Below, piece after piece: positions 1-53,040 of a DNA stretch of 64,000 nt (positions are counted from its first letter, which is position 1; each line of letters begins with the position of its first letter). Origin of the DNA: Hemicordylus capensis. Lineage: Eukaryota; Chordata; Lepidosauria; Squamata; Cordylidae. The position numbers and the translations under genes are program-made. A model generated the notes under the pieces. It saw only the letters and a program-made list of their open reading frames with translations, was not told the DNA's origin and ran no database searches. The stretch lies in the NCBI RefSeq assembly GCF_027244095.1, contig NC_069671.1:5780001-5844000 (forward strand), given 5' to 3'.

Positions 1-127
1 TAGCCCTAAGCAGGTCTGCGAGTCAAGCCAAAGATGGGAGGTTGGAGCAGCTTCTCCGGGAAGGAAGACAAAATCATTTGTGGCCTCTTGACTTGAGAAA
101 AGACATTTTTGCTCTTATACCATTATA

Positions 128-545
128 AGAATCAAAGAACAGCCCTGCTGGATCAGGCACAAGGCCCATCTAGTCCAGCATCTTGTTTCACACAGTGGCC
201 CACCAGATGCCTCTGGGGAGCCCCCAGGCAAGGGATATGAGCATGCCCTCTCTCCTGCTGTTGCTCCCCTGCAACTGGTATTGAGAGGCTTTGTGCCTCT
301 GAGGCTGGAGGTGGCCCACAGCCACTAGACTAGTAGCCATTGATAGACCTGTCCACCATGAATTTGTCTAAGCCCCTTTTAAAGCCATCCAAGCTGGTGG
401 CCATCACTACATCCCATGGCAAAGAAGTTCATAGATTGTGTGCTGTGGGGAAAAGAACTTCCTCTTGTCGGTCCTAAATTTCCCGACCTTCAGTTTCATG
501 GGGTGACCTCTGATTCTAGTGTTGTGAGAGAGGGAGAAAATACAG
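128..545 (-). repeat. CR1-like LINE, 3' end
   Basis: In plus orientation it begins AACAGCCCTGCTGGATCAGG and continues through the family's 3'UTR. The minus-strand frame above 407 encodes RGHPMKLKVGKFRTDKRKFF, the C-terminal part of a CR1-type reverse transcriptase ORF. Confidence 0.7.
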
Positions 546-611
546 TTATGGCTTGTAAGTGTATAATAGAATTGTCTATTGTATACTGTTGTATATAATT
601 GTATATAATTG

Positions 612-1115
612 TATATTAAGTATTGACGCTTTTGAACTTCGGTGCTGGAGAGGACTTTTGAGGAGACCATGGACAGCCAGGAAAACAAAACAAATGGATC
701 AGAGAACAAATCAATTCAGAATTTTCACTCAAGGCACAAATGACCAGGCTCAAACTATCCTACTCTGGACACATTATGTGAAGACCCAGCTCCGTTGAGA
801 AGTCCATAATGCTGGGGAAAGTTGAAGGCAATAGAAGAAGACGACGACTAGCAGCAAGGTGGATGGACTCGATGACGCCAGCAATGGACACCACTGAGAG
901 ACCTCAAAGGCCTAGTGGAAGACAGATCATCCTGGAGAGAATCTATCTATGTGGTTGCTAAGAGTCGAAATCGAATCAATAATAATCGAATCAAAATCAA
1001 ATCAATAATAATTGAATCAATAATAATCGAATCGAAATCGAATCAATAATAATCAAATCAAAATCAAATCAATAATAATAAGAGTCAGCACTGACTTGAT
1101 GGCACTTAATCAATC
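612..1115 (+). repeat. Bov-B (RTE) LINE 3' end with internal AATCAAT expansion
   Basis: Encodes a broken form of the Bov-B C-terminus (RRPWTARKTK, QAQTILLWTH) and ends in the Bov-B 3' tail (ACTTGATGGCACTTAATC). The tail is interrupted at about 965-1085 by a degenerate repeat of AATCGAATCAATAAT. Confidence 0.75.
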
Positions 1116-1582
1116 AATATGAAGGCTTACTTGTTTGACTGGCACAGGGCATCTGCACCCTAGTTGCTCTCCTTGCCCCCCACCACAGACCTCTCACCTC
1201 AGAGACCTCCCCACTCTCCAGTGTGGTGGCAACAGCCACACTACTTCCCTTCCCTGTGCCGCCTCCACTTCAGGCTTCCCTCCGCCGCACTCCTGCTCCT
1301 CCCCGTCCTCCTCCTTGGCGGCCCCATCAGGCTCCTCCCGTTCCCTGACTGCCCCCAAGGCGCCTGCTTTGGCCACCACCTTCATGCTTCCCCAGCTCTC
1401 TCTTACCATGCATGCGCTTAGTGCTGCGTGGGCGGGGCTTGCCACGCACGACCTAAGCGTTTTATCAATATTTAGATACAATTATGCATAGTGTCACATT
1501 GCTTCCAAAGGAGCACCTCTCCCTCTTTCATAAAGCTAGGACTTGGGGGTCATTTCTTAAAAATAGGCTGGCAGTAGATAGG

Positions 1583-1732
1583 AACATAGGAAGCTGCCCT
1601 TTACTCAGTCACACCCTTGGTCCATCCAGCTCAGTATTGTCTACTAAGACTGGCAGAAGTTTACCAGGGCTACAGGCATGCATTTTTCTCAGATGGAGAA
1701 AATTCTTACCTGGAGATGCCGGGGATTGAATG
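1583..1732 (-). repeat. tRNA-Ala/5S-type SINE fragment
   Basis: Begins AGGAACATAGGAAGCTGCC and continues as the reverse complement of the shared SINE tail and body, with the tRNA part degraded. Confidence 0.6.
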
Positions 1733-1740
1733 ATTTGAAC

Positions 1741-1870
1741 CAGGGGTTCTCAATGTTGGATCCCCAGATGTTTTTGGACTTCAACTCCCATAATCCCCAG
1801 CGGCCTTTGGTTGGGGATTATGGGAGTTGAAGTCCAATAATATCTGGAGACCCAATGTTGAGAATCCCTG
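1741..1870. mobile_element. hAT-type palindromic MITE
   Basis: Long inverted repeats beginning CAGGGGTTCTCAATG, with ACTTCAACTCCCATAATC inside. Flanked by a perfect 8-bp duplication ATTTGAAC (1733-1740 and 1871-1878), as hAT transposases produce. Confidence 0.85.
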
Positions 1871-1885
1871 ATTTGAACGATCACA

Positions 1886-2008
1886 ACAGCAATTAATGCA
1901 CCACTGAGAGACCTGTAAGGCCAAGTGGAAGACAGACCATCCTGGAGAGAATCTATCTATGTGGTTGCTAAGAGTCGACATTGACTTGACGGCACTGAAT
2001 CAATCAGA
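1886..2008 (+). repeat. Bov-B LINE 3' tail fragment
   Basis: Contains AAGTGGAAGACAGACCATCC and AGAGTCGACATTGACTTGAC, followed by AATCAATCA, the same 3' end as at 50048-50420. Confidence 0.7.
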
Positions 2009-2221
2009 TTGATGCTAAGCAGATGCTCTACTACTGAGCTCTGGCATCATCTTGTAGATGGGACTGAGAATAAGCATTTATTTCACAGCACACATAATTT
2101 ATGGGTTTTGTGATGCTCACTAGCCATGTTTATTGGCTACCCACAGATTACTGAAGGACAGAGCTATGAATGGCTAATAGCAGTCATTATGGCTAGCTGG
2201 AACAGTTCAGAGAGACTTAAC

Positions 2222-2292
2222 CATGTACACCGCTCTGGCCTCCTTGGAGGAAGAGCGGAATAGAAAATTAAAAATAAATAAATAAATAAGTC
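2222..2292 (+). repeat. 3' tail of a MIR-like SINE
   Basis: Contains CCTCCTTGGAGGAAGAGCGG then AAATAAATAAATA, as in the tail seen at 46780-46835. The head is missing. Confidence 0.5.
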
Positions 2293-2970
2293 CTCCTCAG
2301 TCATTACATTGTACCTGTATTTCTGTGCATGTCTGTACATGCAATCCTAAAATAATAAACAGTGAATAGTCCTGTTTTTGAGCTACGAAGAATAAATAAT
2401 ATCACCGCAATCATGTCTGTATTTTTTTCTCAATGATATTTTCCATCCCAGAACACTATCTTCTACTCTCCCCACCCACAGTCATTCAGAAAATCAAATT
2501 AATCATCAGTGCCTGATCTTGCCTTAACGAAGGAGGTTAATTTACACCTAACCGCAAGATTCCGTATCTTCCTCCACCATGCTTCCGCAGAGGGTTACCT
2601 AATATACTTCCAGGCTTTTTGCTGTGATCAGTTTATCCTTAAGTTTTGGTTTGCTTCCCACAGAGAAATTCTCCCATCATGTAAAACCACCACCTGTGGG
2701 AAAAGCAGACCAGTGACAAGATTCCTAATCATTTCCAGTGCATCAGCCATCTTTCCCTGCATGATTTCATGTTGCCACCAAATAAATAAAAAACAGGCCT
2801 CATTAGCATTAGATTTCCAATATCCAACTTAGAGAAAGAAGATCTTTCCTAACGCCTACCACCACCACCACACACACCTTCTTCTTGGGGTTTTTTTTAG
2901 CTGGAGATGCCAAGGACTGAACTTGGAACCTTCTGTATGCCAAACAAATACTCTATTCTAAGGCCTAGGG

Positions 2971-3337
2971 CAGGGCTGCTCAACTTCGGCCCTCCTGCAG
3001 ATGTTGGCCTAAAAGTAAAGTGTGCTGTCAAGTCGATTTGGACTCCTGGAGCCCACAGAGCCCAGTGGTTGTCTTTGGTATAATACAGGAGGGGTTGACC
3101 ATTGCCTCCTCCTGCACAGTATGAGATGGTGCCTTTCAGCATCTTCCTGTATCGCTGCTGCCCGATATAGGTGTTTCCCATAGTCTGGGGAACACGCCAG
3201 CGGGGATTCGAACCAGCAACCTCTGGCTTGCTAGTCAAGGCATTTCCTTGCTGCGCCACTTAAGATGAAGATGTTGGTCTACAACTCCCCTAATTGTAGT
3301 CCAAAAACAGTTGGCAGGCCTAAGTTGAGCAGGCCTG
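2971..3337. mobile_element. hAT-type MITE split by a Sauria SINE
   Basis: The ends CAGGGCTGCTCAACTTCGGC and GTTGAGCAGGCCTG are inverted copies, flanked by near-matching 8-mers GCCTAGGG and GCCTATAG. A minus-strand Sauria SINE lies inside at 3012-3268. Confidence 0.75.
3012..3268 (-). repeat. Sauria SINE (tRNA head, Bov-B tail), nested
   Basis: The reverse complement shows a tRNA B-box GGTTCGAATCC, then a body and a tail with GACTTGACAGCACACTTTAC shared with Bov-B. Inserted into the MITE at 2971-3337, so it is younger than that MITE. Confidence 0.8.
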
Positions 3338-3354
3338 GCCTATAGCTCCCCCTG

Positions 3355-3612
3355 CTAACTGAGCAATTCAAGCGGCGATTCTCTTTACTGAGCAAGGGGA
3401 GAGCAACTGGCCCTATCCATCCCCAGCACAGCATCCCTCCAGTGGCTGTAGCTGGGGTCTACCTTATCTTTCTTTTTTAGTTTGTGATTCTTTTGGGGAC
3501 AGGGTAGCCATTTTATTTATTTATTTATCCACCCATCCATCCAATTTATTTATTTATGTCTATGTAATCCGCTTTGGGAACATTTGTTGGAAAGTGGGAT
3601 ATAAATATTTGT
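3355..3612 (+). repeat. Interspersed repeat with LINE-type tail (unclassified)
   Basis: Contains GGGGAGAGCAACTGGCCC, GGCTGTAGCTGGGGTCTACC, TTTGGGGACAGGG and CGCTTTGGGAACATTTGTTG. The same order recurs at 19073, 26310, 29642 and, inverted, 28757. The end resembles L2 3' ends. I cannot name the family. Confidence 0.6.
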
Positions 3613-3703
3613 CATATTTGTAGACAATACTGAGCTAGATGGAGCAATAGTCTGACTGGGTACGTGGCAGCTTCCTATGTTCCAAGGAGACTGGGGCGGA
3701 GAC

Positions 3704-3882
3704 CACTGTTTCCTCTAAGGCGTGCGCGCGTTCACAAGTTTCTGGATGTCTGCTTAATTCATTTTAGATCCCGCTCAGGCCCCACTCTGAATGCAGGTGC
3801 GCACACAACTGCCTCAATCCTGCCGCCCAGAACAAAACTCATTCCGCACAGAGATGGGAAAAAAAAACCAGAGGGAACACTG
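3704..3882. mobile_element. hAT-type MITE, GTGTTCCCTCTAA family
   Basis: The ends CACTGTTTCCTCTAAGGCG and GAGGGAACACTG are inverted copies. Flanked by GCGGAGAC and GTGGAGAC, an 8-bp duplication with one mismatch. Related copies at 45978 and 50512. Confidence 0.8.
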
Positions 3883-4055
3883 GTGGAGACATAACATACA
3901 TGGAAGAAAAACTCCTGGTGACTCTATGGATCACCACCAGACCAGCAGAATAGAAAACTGCACTATGTCCATCATTTTAGCAGACATCTTCAAGAAAGCC
4001 ATTACAATAATATAAAGATTAACCACAGACACAATTGGGGGGGAAAAATGAGGTC

Positions 4056-4061
4056 TTTATT
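4056..4061 (-). terminator. Polyadenylation signal AATAAA for TXNRD2
   Basis: AATAAA on the minus strand, about 60 nt beyond the SECIS. It is the first canonical signal I see on this strand below the stop codon (an ATTAAA variant lies near 7360). Cleavage is expected around 4026-4046. Confidence 0.65.
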
Positions 4062-4119
4062 TTTGCTACTAGCTCATCTACAATAAATATAAACGGGATC
4101 ATTTGTGTGGAATAAGGAC

Positions 4120-4182
4120 CCAGCAAACATCAAGCTTGTCTACTCCAACGTGTGGTTTAATACACAAGCCGTCATTAGCTGG
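4120..4182 (-). promoter_or_regulatory. TXNRD2: SECIS element (selenocysteine insertion hairpin)
   Basis: Read on the minus strand. Helix I is CCAGC (4178-4182) with GCTGG (4120-4124). The non-Watson-Crick quartet is 5' ATGAC (4171-4175) against 3' TGAT (4129-4132): U-U, G-A, A-G, C-U. Helix II is GGCTTGT with ACAAGCT, 7 bp including one G-U. The apical AAA is at 4156-4158. An extra mini-stem CCA/TGG just after AAA is typical of form-2 SECIS. The AUGA-to-AAA distance is 13 nt. In eukaryotes SBP2 binds this element and recruits the Sec-tRNA factor, which recodes UGA. All required parts are present in the right order. Confidence 0.9.
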
Positions 4183-4623
4183 CATTCAGCAGGGCGGGCG
4201 GCCTGATCGTATTTATTCGGCAAAAGGCACTTTTCCCAACTCTGCACACACAGGAAATCATCTGAAGCATCCATCAGGCCATTCGAGTCGACGTTAGCTG
4301 GCCGATAGGGTTACAGAAACGGCCATCCCCGGAGAGCACAAAGCAGAATCCATCAGGAAAGGAGAAAATCCCGTTTGTTTCCACGTAGGCTGCCTCGCCA
4401 TCCATTCTAAGCCAGCAGCAGAGATCTAGATTTACGTGTCTGAAGAAAGAAAAAGAAGAAAGAAGACAGCTCGTTGGCAACGACTCCGCCAAGTTGTGCT
4501 GGAGTCCAAGCTGCAAGATCAGTTTCCACGGAGCCTTCGAGGAGCTGGTCTCTCATGATTCTAAAACAACAGAAATACTCGCAGCTGAAGGGCCCCCAAT
4601 GGAAGAAGAGTGGCTCCAGTGCG

Positions 4624-4955
4624 TGAACATCTGAACATAAGAACAGCCCTGCTGGATCAGGCCCAAGAAGGCCTCTCTAGTCCAGCATCCTGTTTCCCAC
4701 AGTGGCCCACCAGATGCCCCTGGGAAGCCCACAGGCAAGAGTTGAGGTTATGCCCTCTCTCCTGCTGTTACTGCCCTGCAACTGTTATTTTAGAGGCATC
4801 CTGCATCTGAGGCTGGAGGTGGTCTATAGCCCTCAGACTAGTAGCCATTGATAGACTTGTCCTACGGGAATTTATCTAAACCCCACTTAAAGCCATCCTG
4901 CCTGCCGGCTGTCACATCTTGTGGCAGAGAGTTCCATAGGCCCTCTGCAGGAGGG
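4624..4955 (-). repeat. CR1-like LINE 3' end
   Basis: Same sequence order as at 128-545 (AAGAACAGCCCTGCTGGATC to AAAGCCATCC). It lies just upstream of the candidate terminal exon of TXNRD2. Confidence 0.7.
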
Positions 4956-5189
4956 CCCAAGTTGTGCAGCACTGGCGTACATGGGGGTCTCATGGCAGGA
5001 GGGAGATAGATCAATTTCCTCAGCACGAGGATCTTTCCACCTGGCTTATCACCCACTGGAGACATTTACTGTTGAAATGAAGAACAGAATCTTAACTAAT
5101 TGGTGCTGTAGGTTACTTCCCCTCAAGGAAGTGGTACAGGGCAAGAGAACTGAGTCTGCCGAGCATTAGAGATGCAGCTGAAGCTAGCA

Positions 5190-5625
5190 AACAAGAGTTG
5201 CCCCCTTTGCTAAGCAGGGTCTACCTTGGTTTGCATTTGGATGGGAGACTCAATGTGTGAGCTCTGTAAAATATTCCCCTTAGGGCAGGCATCCCCAAAC
5301 TGCAGCCCTCCAGATGTTGCTGAACTACAACTCCCAGCATCCCTAGACACAATTTTTTGTGGCTGGGTATGCTGGAAGTTGTAGTTCAGCAACATCTGGA
5401 GGGCCGCAGTTTGGGGATGCCTGCCTTAGGGGATGGGGCTGCTCTGGGAAGAGCACCTGCCTGCTTGCATGCAGAAGCTTCCAAGTTCCCTCCTTGGCAT
5501 CATCTCCAAGATAAGGCTGAGAGAGACTCCTGCCTGCAACCTTGGAGAAGCCGCTGCCAGTCTGTGTAGACAATCCAGAGCTCGATGGACCTATGTTCTG
5601 ACTCAGTATATGGCAGCTTCCTACG
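5190..5625 (+). repeat. 5S-tRNA chimeric SINE, interrupted by a MITE
   Basis: 5S-like head GCTAAGCAGGGTCTACCTTG and GGATGGGAGAC, then a decayed tRNA-Ala segment (GGGGCTGCTCTGGGAAGAGC) and the shared tail CTGACTCAGTATATGGCAGC. A hAT MITE sits inside at 5286-5423. Confidence 0.8.
5286..5423. mobile_element. hAT-type palindromic MITE nested in a SINE
   Basis: Near-perfect inverted repeats starting CAGGCATCCCCAAACTGC. Flanked by a perfect 8-bp duplication CCTTAGGG (5278-5285 and 5424-5431). Low arm divergence suggests a fairly young insertion. Confidence 0.88.
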
Positions 5626-5629
5626 TTGA

Positions 5630-7700
5630 TATTTTTTCCACACACACGCACACGCCGTTTTTTAAAACTACATTGGGCAGGTTGGACACTCTGTAAACAG
5701 GAAATCACCGACAGAGGTTTGCTTGCCTAGAATACACACTTGCAGGGATCTAACTAAACAAACTTCAAAACACGGGCTGGCTGAACGTGCAATTATTTTG
5801 CAAGGTGGTCGGAAATTACCCAAAGTTGTAAGACTGTTGGGCCAGCGCCAAAGGAACACGCTTGTTTTCCTTCCTCATTCCCAAGGTGTTGTACGGTGTG
5901 TGTGTGTGTATCAGTGAGTTAAGATCAGGAAACACATGGCAAAATGGAGAACAGATGGCATGTCTCTGAGCCTGCTCGTGTGGAGCACTGGAATCTGCAC
6001 GGATCCTGGTGCTCCCACCCAGCCTAAACCAACCCCTCGCCGCGCGGTGCCTTGTGAGATATCCAGAGGCTGGGAAAATGAGTCCCAGCCTCTGTTGATC
6101 CACACTGCCGAAAGCAGTGCAGATTGTGTCAGCGCATGCGCTGAAGACATTAACACTGACAGCCTGGAAGGTAGGTTGAACCCTGACATCCCCCTGACCC
6201 TGCTACTGGTCATGTGAATGACCTCAATTTCCGTGTTTCATTTCCCCCATGTATGAACTGGATTACTCTGCCCACTACCCAACTGTCTTAGGTTTAATGA
6301 TCTTCTTTGTATGTTTTGGGTAACTAGGAACAGGTCTTTTGCTACATGAAAATACCATTCAATTTTACGGGAAACTGGGGGGGGGGAGTGGCTGTTTTCA
6401 TCAAATCTCTGGCATTTGCCATCTTTTCAAAAGAGGCACAGGACAATATGATCTGGGATTCTGACTCTGGAATGCTGCCTGTTTAATCCTTTTTGTAGAA
6501 GTCCGTCCGGCTTCTGTCTTGACACACGTGAGACATCATCTCCCCCTTCTGGCAACACAGATGTAAGCAGCAGCTCACAGCTAGGAATATATTTGCCATA
6601 ACTAGGAAAATATTGAGGAAATACCCTGGAAGTATTGTTTGCTGACAGGTGCCTACACAATATCCAGTTTGGTGATATATGGCACACCCGGGAGCGATGA
6701 TATATGAAAGGGATATTGGGGAGACAGGCACCCAGCTGCAGAATTTCATCTTGATTTCACTGCAGCAGATCCTACTGCCGAAGAGACAAGCCAGTGTTGT
6801 TGTTAAGAGTTGCTAGCCTCTACGGCTGTGGGAAGTTCTGCGACACAATTAGGATCTTTACCTCACCACGGCACTTTCCAGATTACACGCTACAACAGTG
6901 TCACGACTGTCCACTAAGTGTGCTTCTGTACTACCTGTGTTTTGACATGGCAGTCCCTGCATGGTCAGCAAGTGGCCACATTTCTGATCCTTTCTGTCAG
7001 ATTGTATCCTTGTGTTTTAGTGCTACAATGCTGCATGTGCAGCGCAAAGTAATAATAAAAATAAATAAATAAATAAGCAAGCTGTATTTTCCCACTGTAG
7101 GAGGGTTGTGCAAGCTATTTAGTAGTAATAGCACAAGCTAGTAATAGTAGCATTTACGTTTTCAAAATGATCCTGCCAATTCGAAGCATTTTACTGCTGA
7201 ACAGCGTATAATTTGGAAAACACCAATCTCTCTCTTTTGGGCTCTGACCCCAATCCTAATTTTAGCTTGCCCCCTTTGGCTGTGGGACGTTCTCCAGCGC
7301 AATTTGGATATTTATCTCACAGTTCTCTCCTTTGGCTCTGGCCCCAATCTTAATTGTGGTTTAATGTTGCTCAGCTCTTTCTTTCTCATCTTAGAAAATA
7401 CATCAGTTTCTAGCTTATCAATAATAGCCTACTTTTTAAAAAAAAAATGCCCAAATTATTATTATTTACAAAGCGGTTGCTCAGTTAGCACAAGCCCAGC
7501 CTAGATTTTTCAGGTCTAACAATAAGTGAAATCATCTGCTTTGCTACCTTTCAGCAACAATTAAAATCCTTATCATGCACTGACAGCTTGAGGATTAATT
7601 TGGAATGGGCTCTGTTGCCAAGAAGCCTGTGTGCAATGCCTGGTTATCTGCCTGTAAGCTGAAAGATGCCGAGGGCTGGAAAGAGAGGTTTGATGTTATG
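5630..7700. other. TXNRD2 3'UTR or 3' intron, no other gene seen
   Basis: Mostly non-repetitive sequence with short AT-rich and poly-G tracts (G-run at 6378). The ORFs on both strands are short and resemble nothing known. Depending on splicing this is an intron or part of a long 3'UTR. Confidence 0.5.
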
Positions 7701-7707
7701 GACTTAC

Positions 7708-7811
7708 AGCTTCTGGTCTTCCACTTCCAGATGTCCCCCCACCACTCTCTCTCTCTTTCTCCAGATGGCTTCTGCCATAGTGCTCTTTCATTTCTTAGCC
7801 AGGGATGGCAC
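7708..7811 (-). other. TXNRD2: TXNRD2 3'UTR, proximal part, with candidate GTAAGT donor
   Basis: Untranslated sequence after the TAA. A consensus GTAAGT donor starts at 7707 (minus), so 7708 would be the last exonic base. If it is joined to the acceptor at 4440, exon 17 becomes 234 bp. The junction lies 104 nt after the stop. The alternative is an unspliced 3'UTR of about 3.8 kb reaching the SECIS. Use of this donor is inference. Confidence 0.5.
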
Positions 7812-51539
<43,728 letters not shown>

Positions 51540-51837
51540 GTTGTACGGCAAAGGCGACGGAGGCCGCCGAGCTGGGCGGGAGGACCCCTACCACGCGGCC
51601 GCCTCCGCGCGTGAGCCGGGGCTGCCCGAGCCAGTGCCTGATGGCTGACGCTTCCTCCGCAGCCCCTCGTGAGGGTCGCGTGGAGGGTGAAGCTGCCGCC
51701 CGGGAGACGGGGAGGTGCCCCCGGTAAATGGGTGAGTGAGAGGGAGGAGCCCTGGTGGAGACTGCCACGGGGAGGCGGGGCAGCCCCGTGGGTGGGGCCG
51801 GTGGGGGGACCAAGGGAGGAGGCTGCCTGTTCCTCGG

Positions 51838-52121
51838 GCAGGCTGGCCTCCAACAGGTGCAGCTTGAGGCTGGGGAAGCTGCACCTGGGAAATGCCTGCC
51901 TTTGTATATTATTTATTATTCTTTACCGTCAAGTCATCGCTTCTTTCTTTCTATGCCACTTTACTTGCATTTGCTTATTTGCCACTTTACTTGCATTTGC
52001 TTTCCTATGCATTTACTTCTATGCCACTCATGGTTCCTTCCTGTACCGCAGGCAGGCCTTCAACTGGTGCAGCTTGATTCTGGGGCGGGAAAAAGCTGCA
52101 TCTGGGAAATGCCTGCCTTTG

Positions 52122-52176
<55 letters not shown>

Positions 52177-52570
52177 TTACCGTCAGATCTCCTTTTCCTT
52201 TCTTTTCCTTCCCTTCCATGAATGGCTCCTTCCTGCACATCAGGCTGGTCTGCAACTGGAGCAGCTTGAGGCTGGGACGGGGTGGAGAAGCTGCACCCGG
52301 GAAATAATACAGATCTGCTTGTGTATTGCTATTCTATAGTATCGGACACCAAACTATTTTATGCTACGAATGGCTGTTTTGCTAGTTAATAAAAATACAG
52401 TATGCTATCAAAACAGGGAGAAGAAGAAACCAGGCTGTTGCCTTCTTTCTTGGCAGGGCTCTGATAGGCAGGCCTTCAACAGGTGCATCAGGTTTCCTTG
52501 GTATTGATAGCAGCAAATGGAGGGGGGAGAAACTGCATTTTGGGGTGTGTCTGCTTTGTATTGTTATGCT
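51838..52570 (+). repeat. Tandem diverged units with GTGCAGCTT hairpins
   Basis: Units begin near 51838, 52048, 52238 and (weakly) 52462. Each has CAGGYNGGCCTNCAACNGG, then GTGCAGCTTGAGGCTGGG with an inverted AAGCTGCACC, then GGGAAATGCCTGCCTTTG and TACCGTCA. They stand just downstream of the CpG island. A (ATT)n run separates two units. Confidence 0.7.
52124..52177. repeat. (ATT)n microsatellite
   Basis: About 18 uninterrupted ATT units. Confidence 0.95.
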
Positions 52571-52833
52571 TTGTATTATTGTGTTCTTACAATGTTTATA
52601 CTATTCATTACTATTTATTTTACTATGCCAGTGTAAACAAAATGCAAAAGAATGTCAAAATAGGGGAAGGTGTAAAGGTTGCCACATTCTTTCCTAGTTG
52701 GTCTCCTGTGCCTTTGAGAGACATTCAGCAAGTGTGACTTTCCTTGGTTGGTACCCATAGCACTGGGTGGGGGAGAGCTTTGGCAACTTTTGTTGAAAAT
52801 CGGTATATAAATATCTTTTGTATTCACATTGTA

Positions 52834-53040
52834 CCTAGTGACTTATTAAGTTATTATTAATAGGTGACTTATTAAGTTATTATTAATAGGTGACTTATTA
52901 AGTTATTATTAATAGGTGACTTATTAAGTTATTATTAATAGGTGACTTATTAAGTTATTATTAATAGGTGACTTATTAAGTTATTATTAATAGGTGACTT
53001 ATTAAGTTATTATTAATAGGTGACTTATTTATTAAGTTAT
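52834..53040. repeat. 26-bp minisatellite, about 7 identical units
   Basis: Unit starts TAGGTGACTTATTAAG and ends TTATTATTAA. Copies appear identical until the last, which carries an extra TTTA. Such identity implies recent expansion and probable length polymorphism. Confidence 0.93.

Larger units (their letters stand above)
4035..4439 (-). other. TXNRD2: Candidate terminal 3'UTR exon of TXNRD2 carrying the SECIS
   Basis: On the minus strand a long pyrimidine tract (TTTCTTTTTCTTTCTTCAG) ends in an acceptor AG at 4440-4441. About 400 bp of non-repetitive sequence follows, then a SECIS hairpin and an AATAAA. An 80-codon ORF (4274-4516) crosses the acceptor and resembles nothing I know, so I treat the exon as untranslated. 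The 3' boundary is approximate, set 10-30 nt past AATAAA. Confidence 0.6.

Noticed and set aside
1-4030. Possible GNB1L exons, expected beside TXNRD2 from human gene order
   Set aside because: No WD-repeat sequence is visible on either strand. GNB1L may lie further left.
4274-4516. 80-codon minus-strand ORF over the SECIS-bearing exon
   Set aside because: It crosses the predicted acceptor, resembles no known protein, and the true TXNRD2 C-terminus is already complete at 7812.
7490-7800. ATGA motifs just after the TXNRD2 stop, tested as SECIS
   Set aside because: None can form a helix II with a matching 3' GA and apical AA. The element at 4120-4182 satisfies all rules.
52834-53040. Regular direct repeats that could suggest a CRISPR array
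   Set aside because: There are no spacers; units are contiguous and the DNA is vertebrate.
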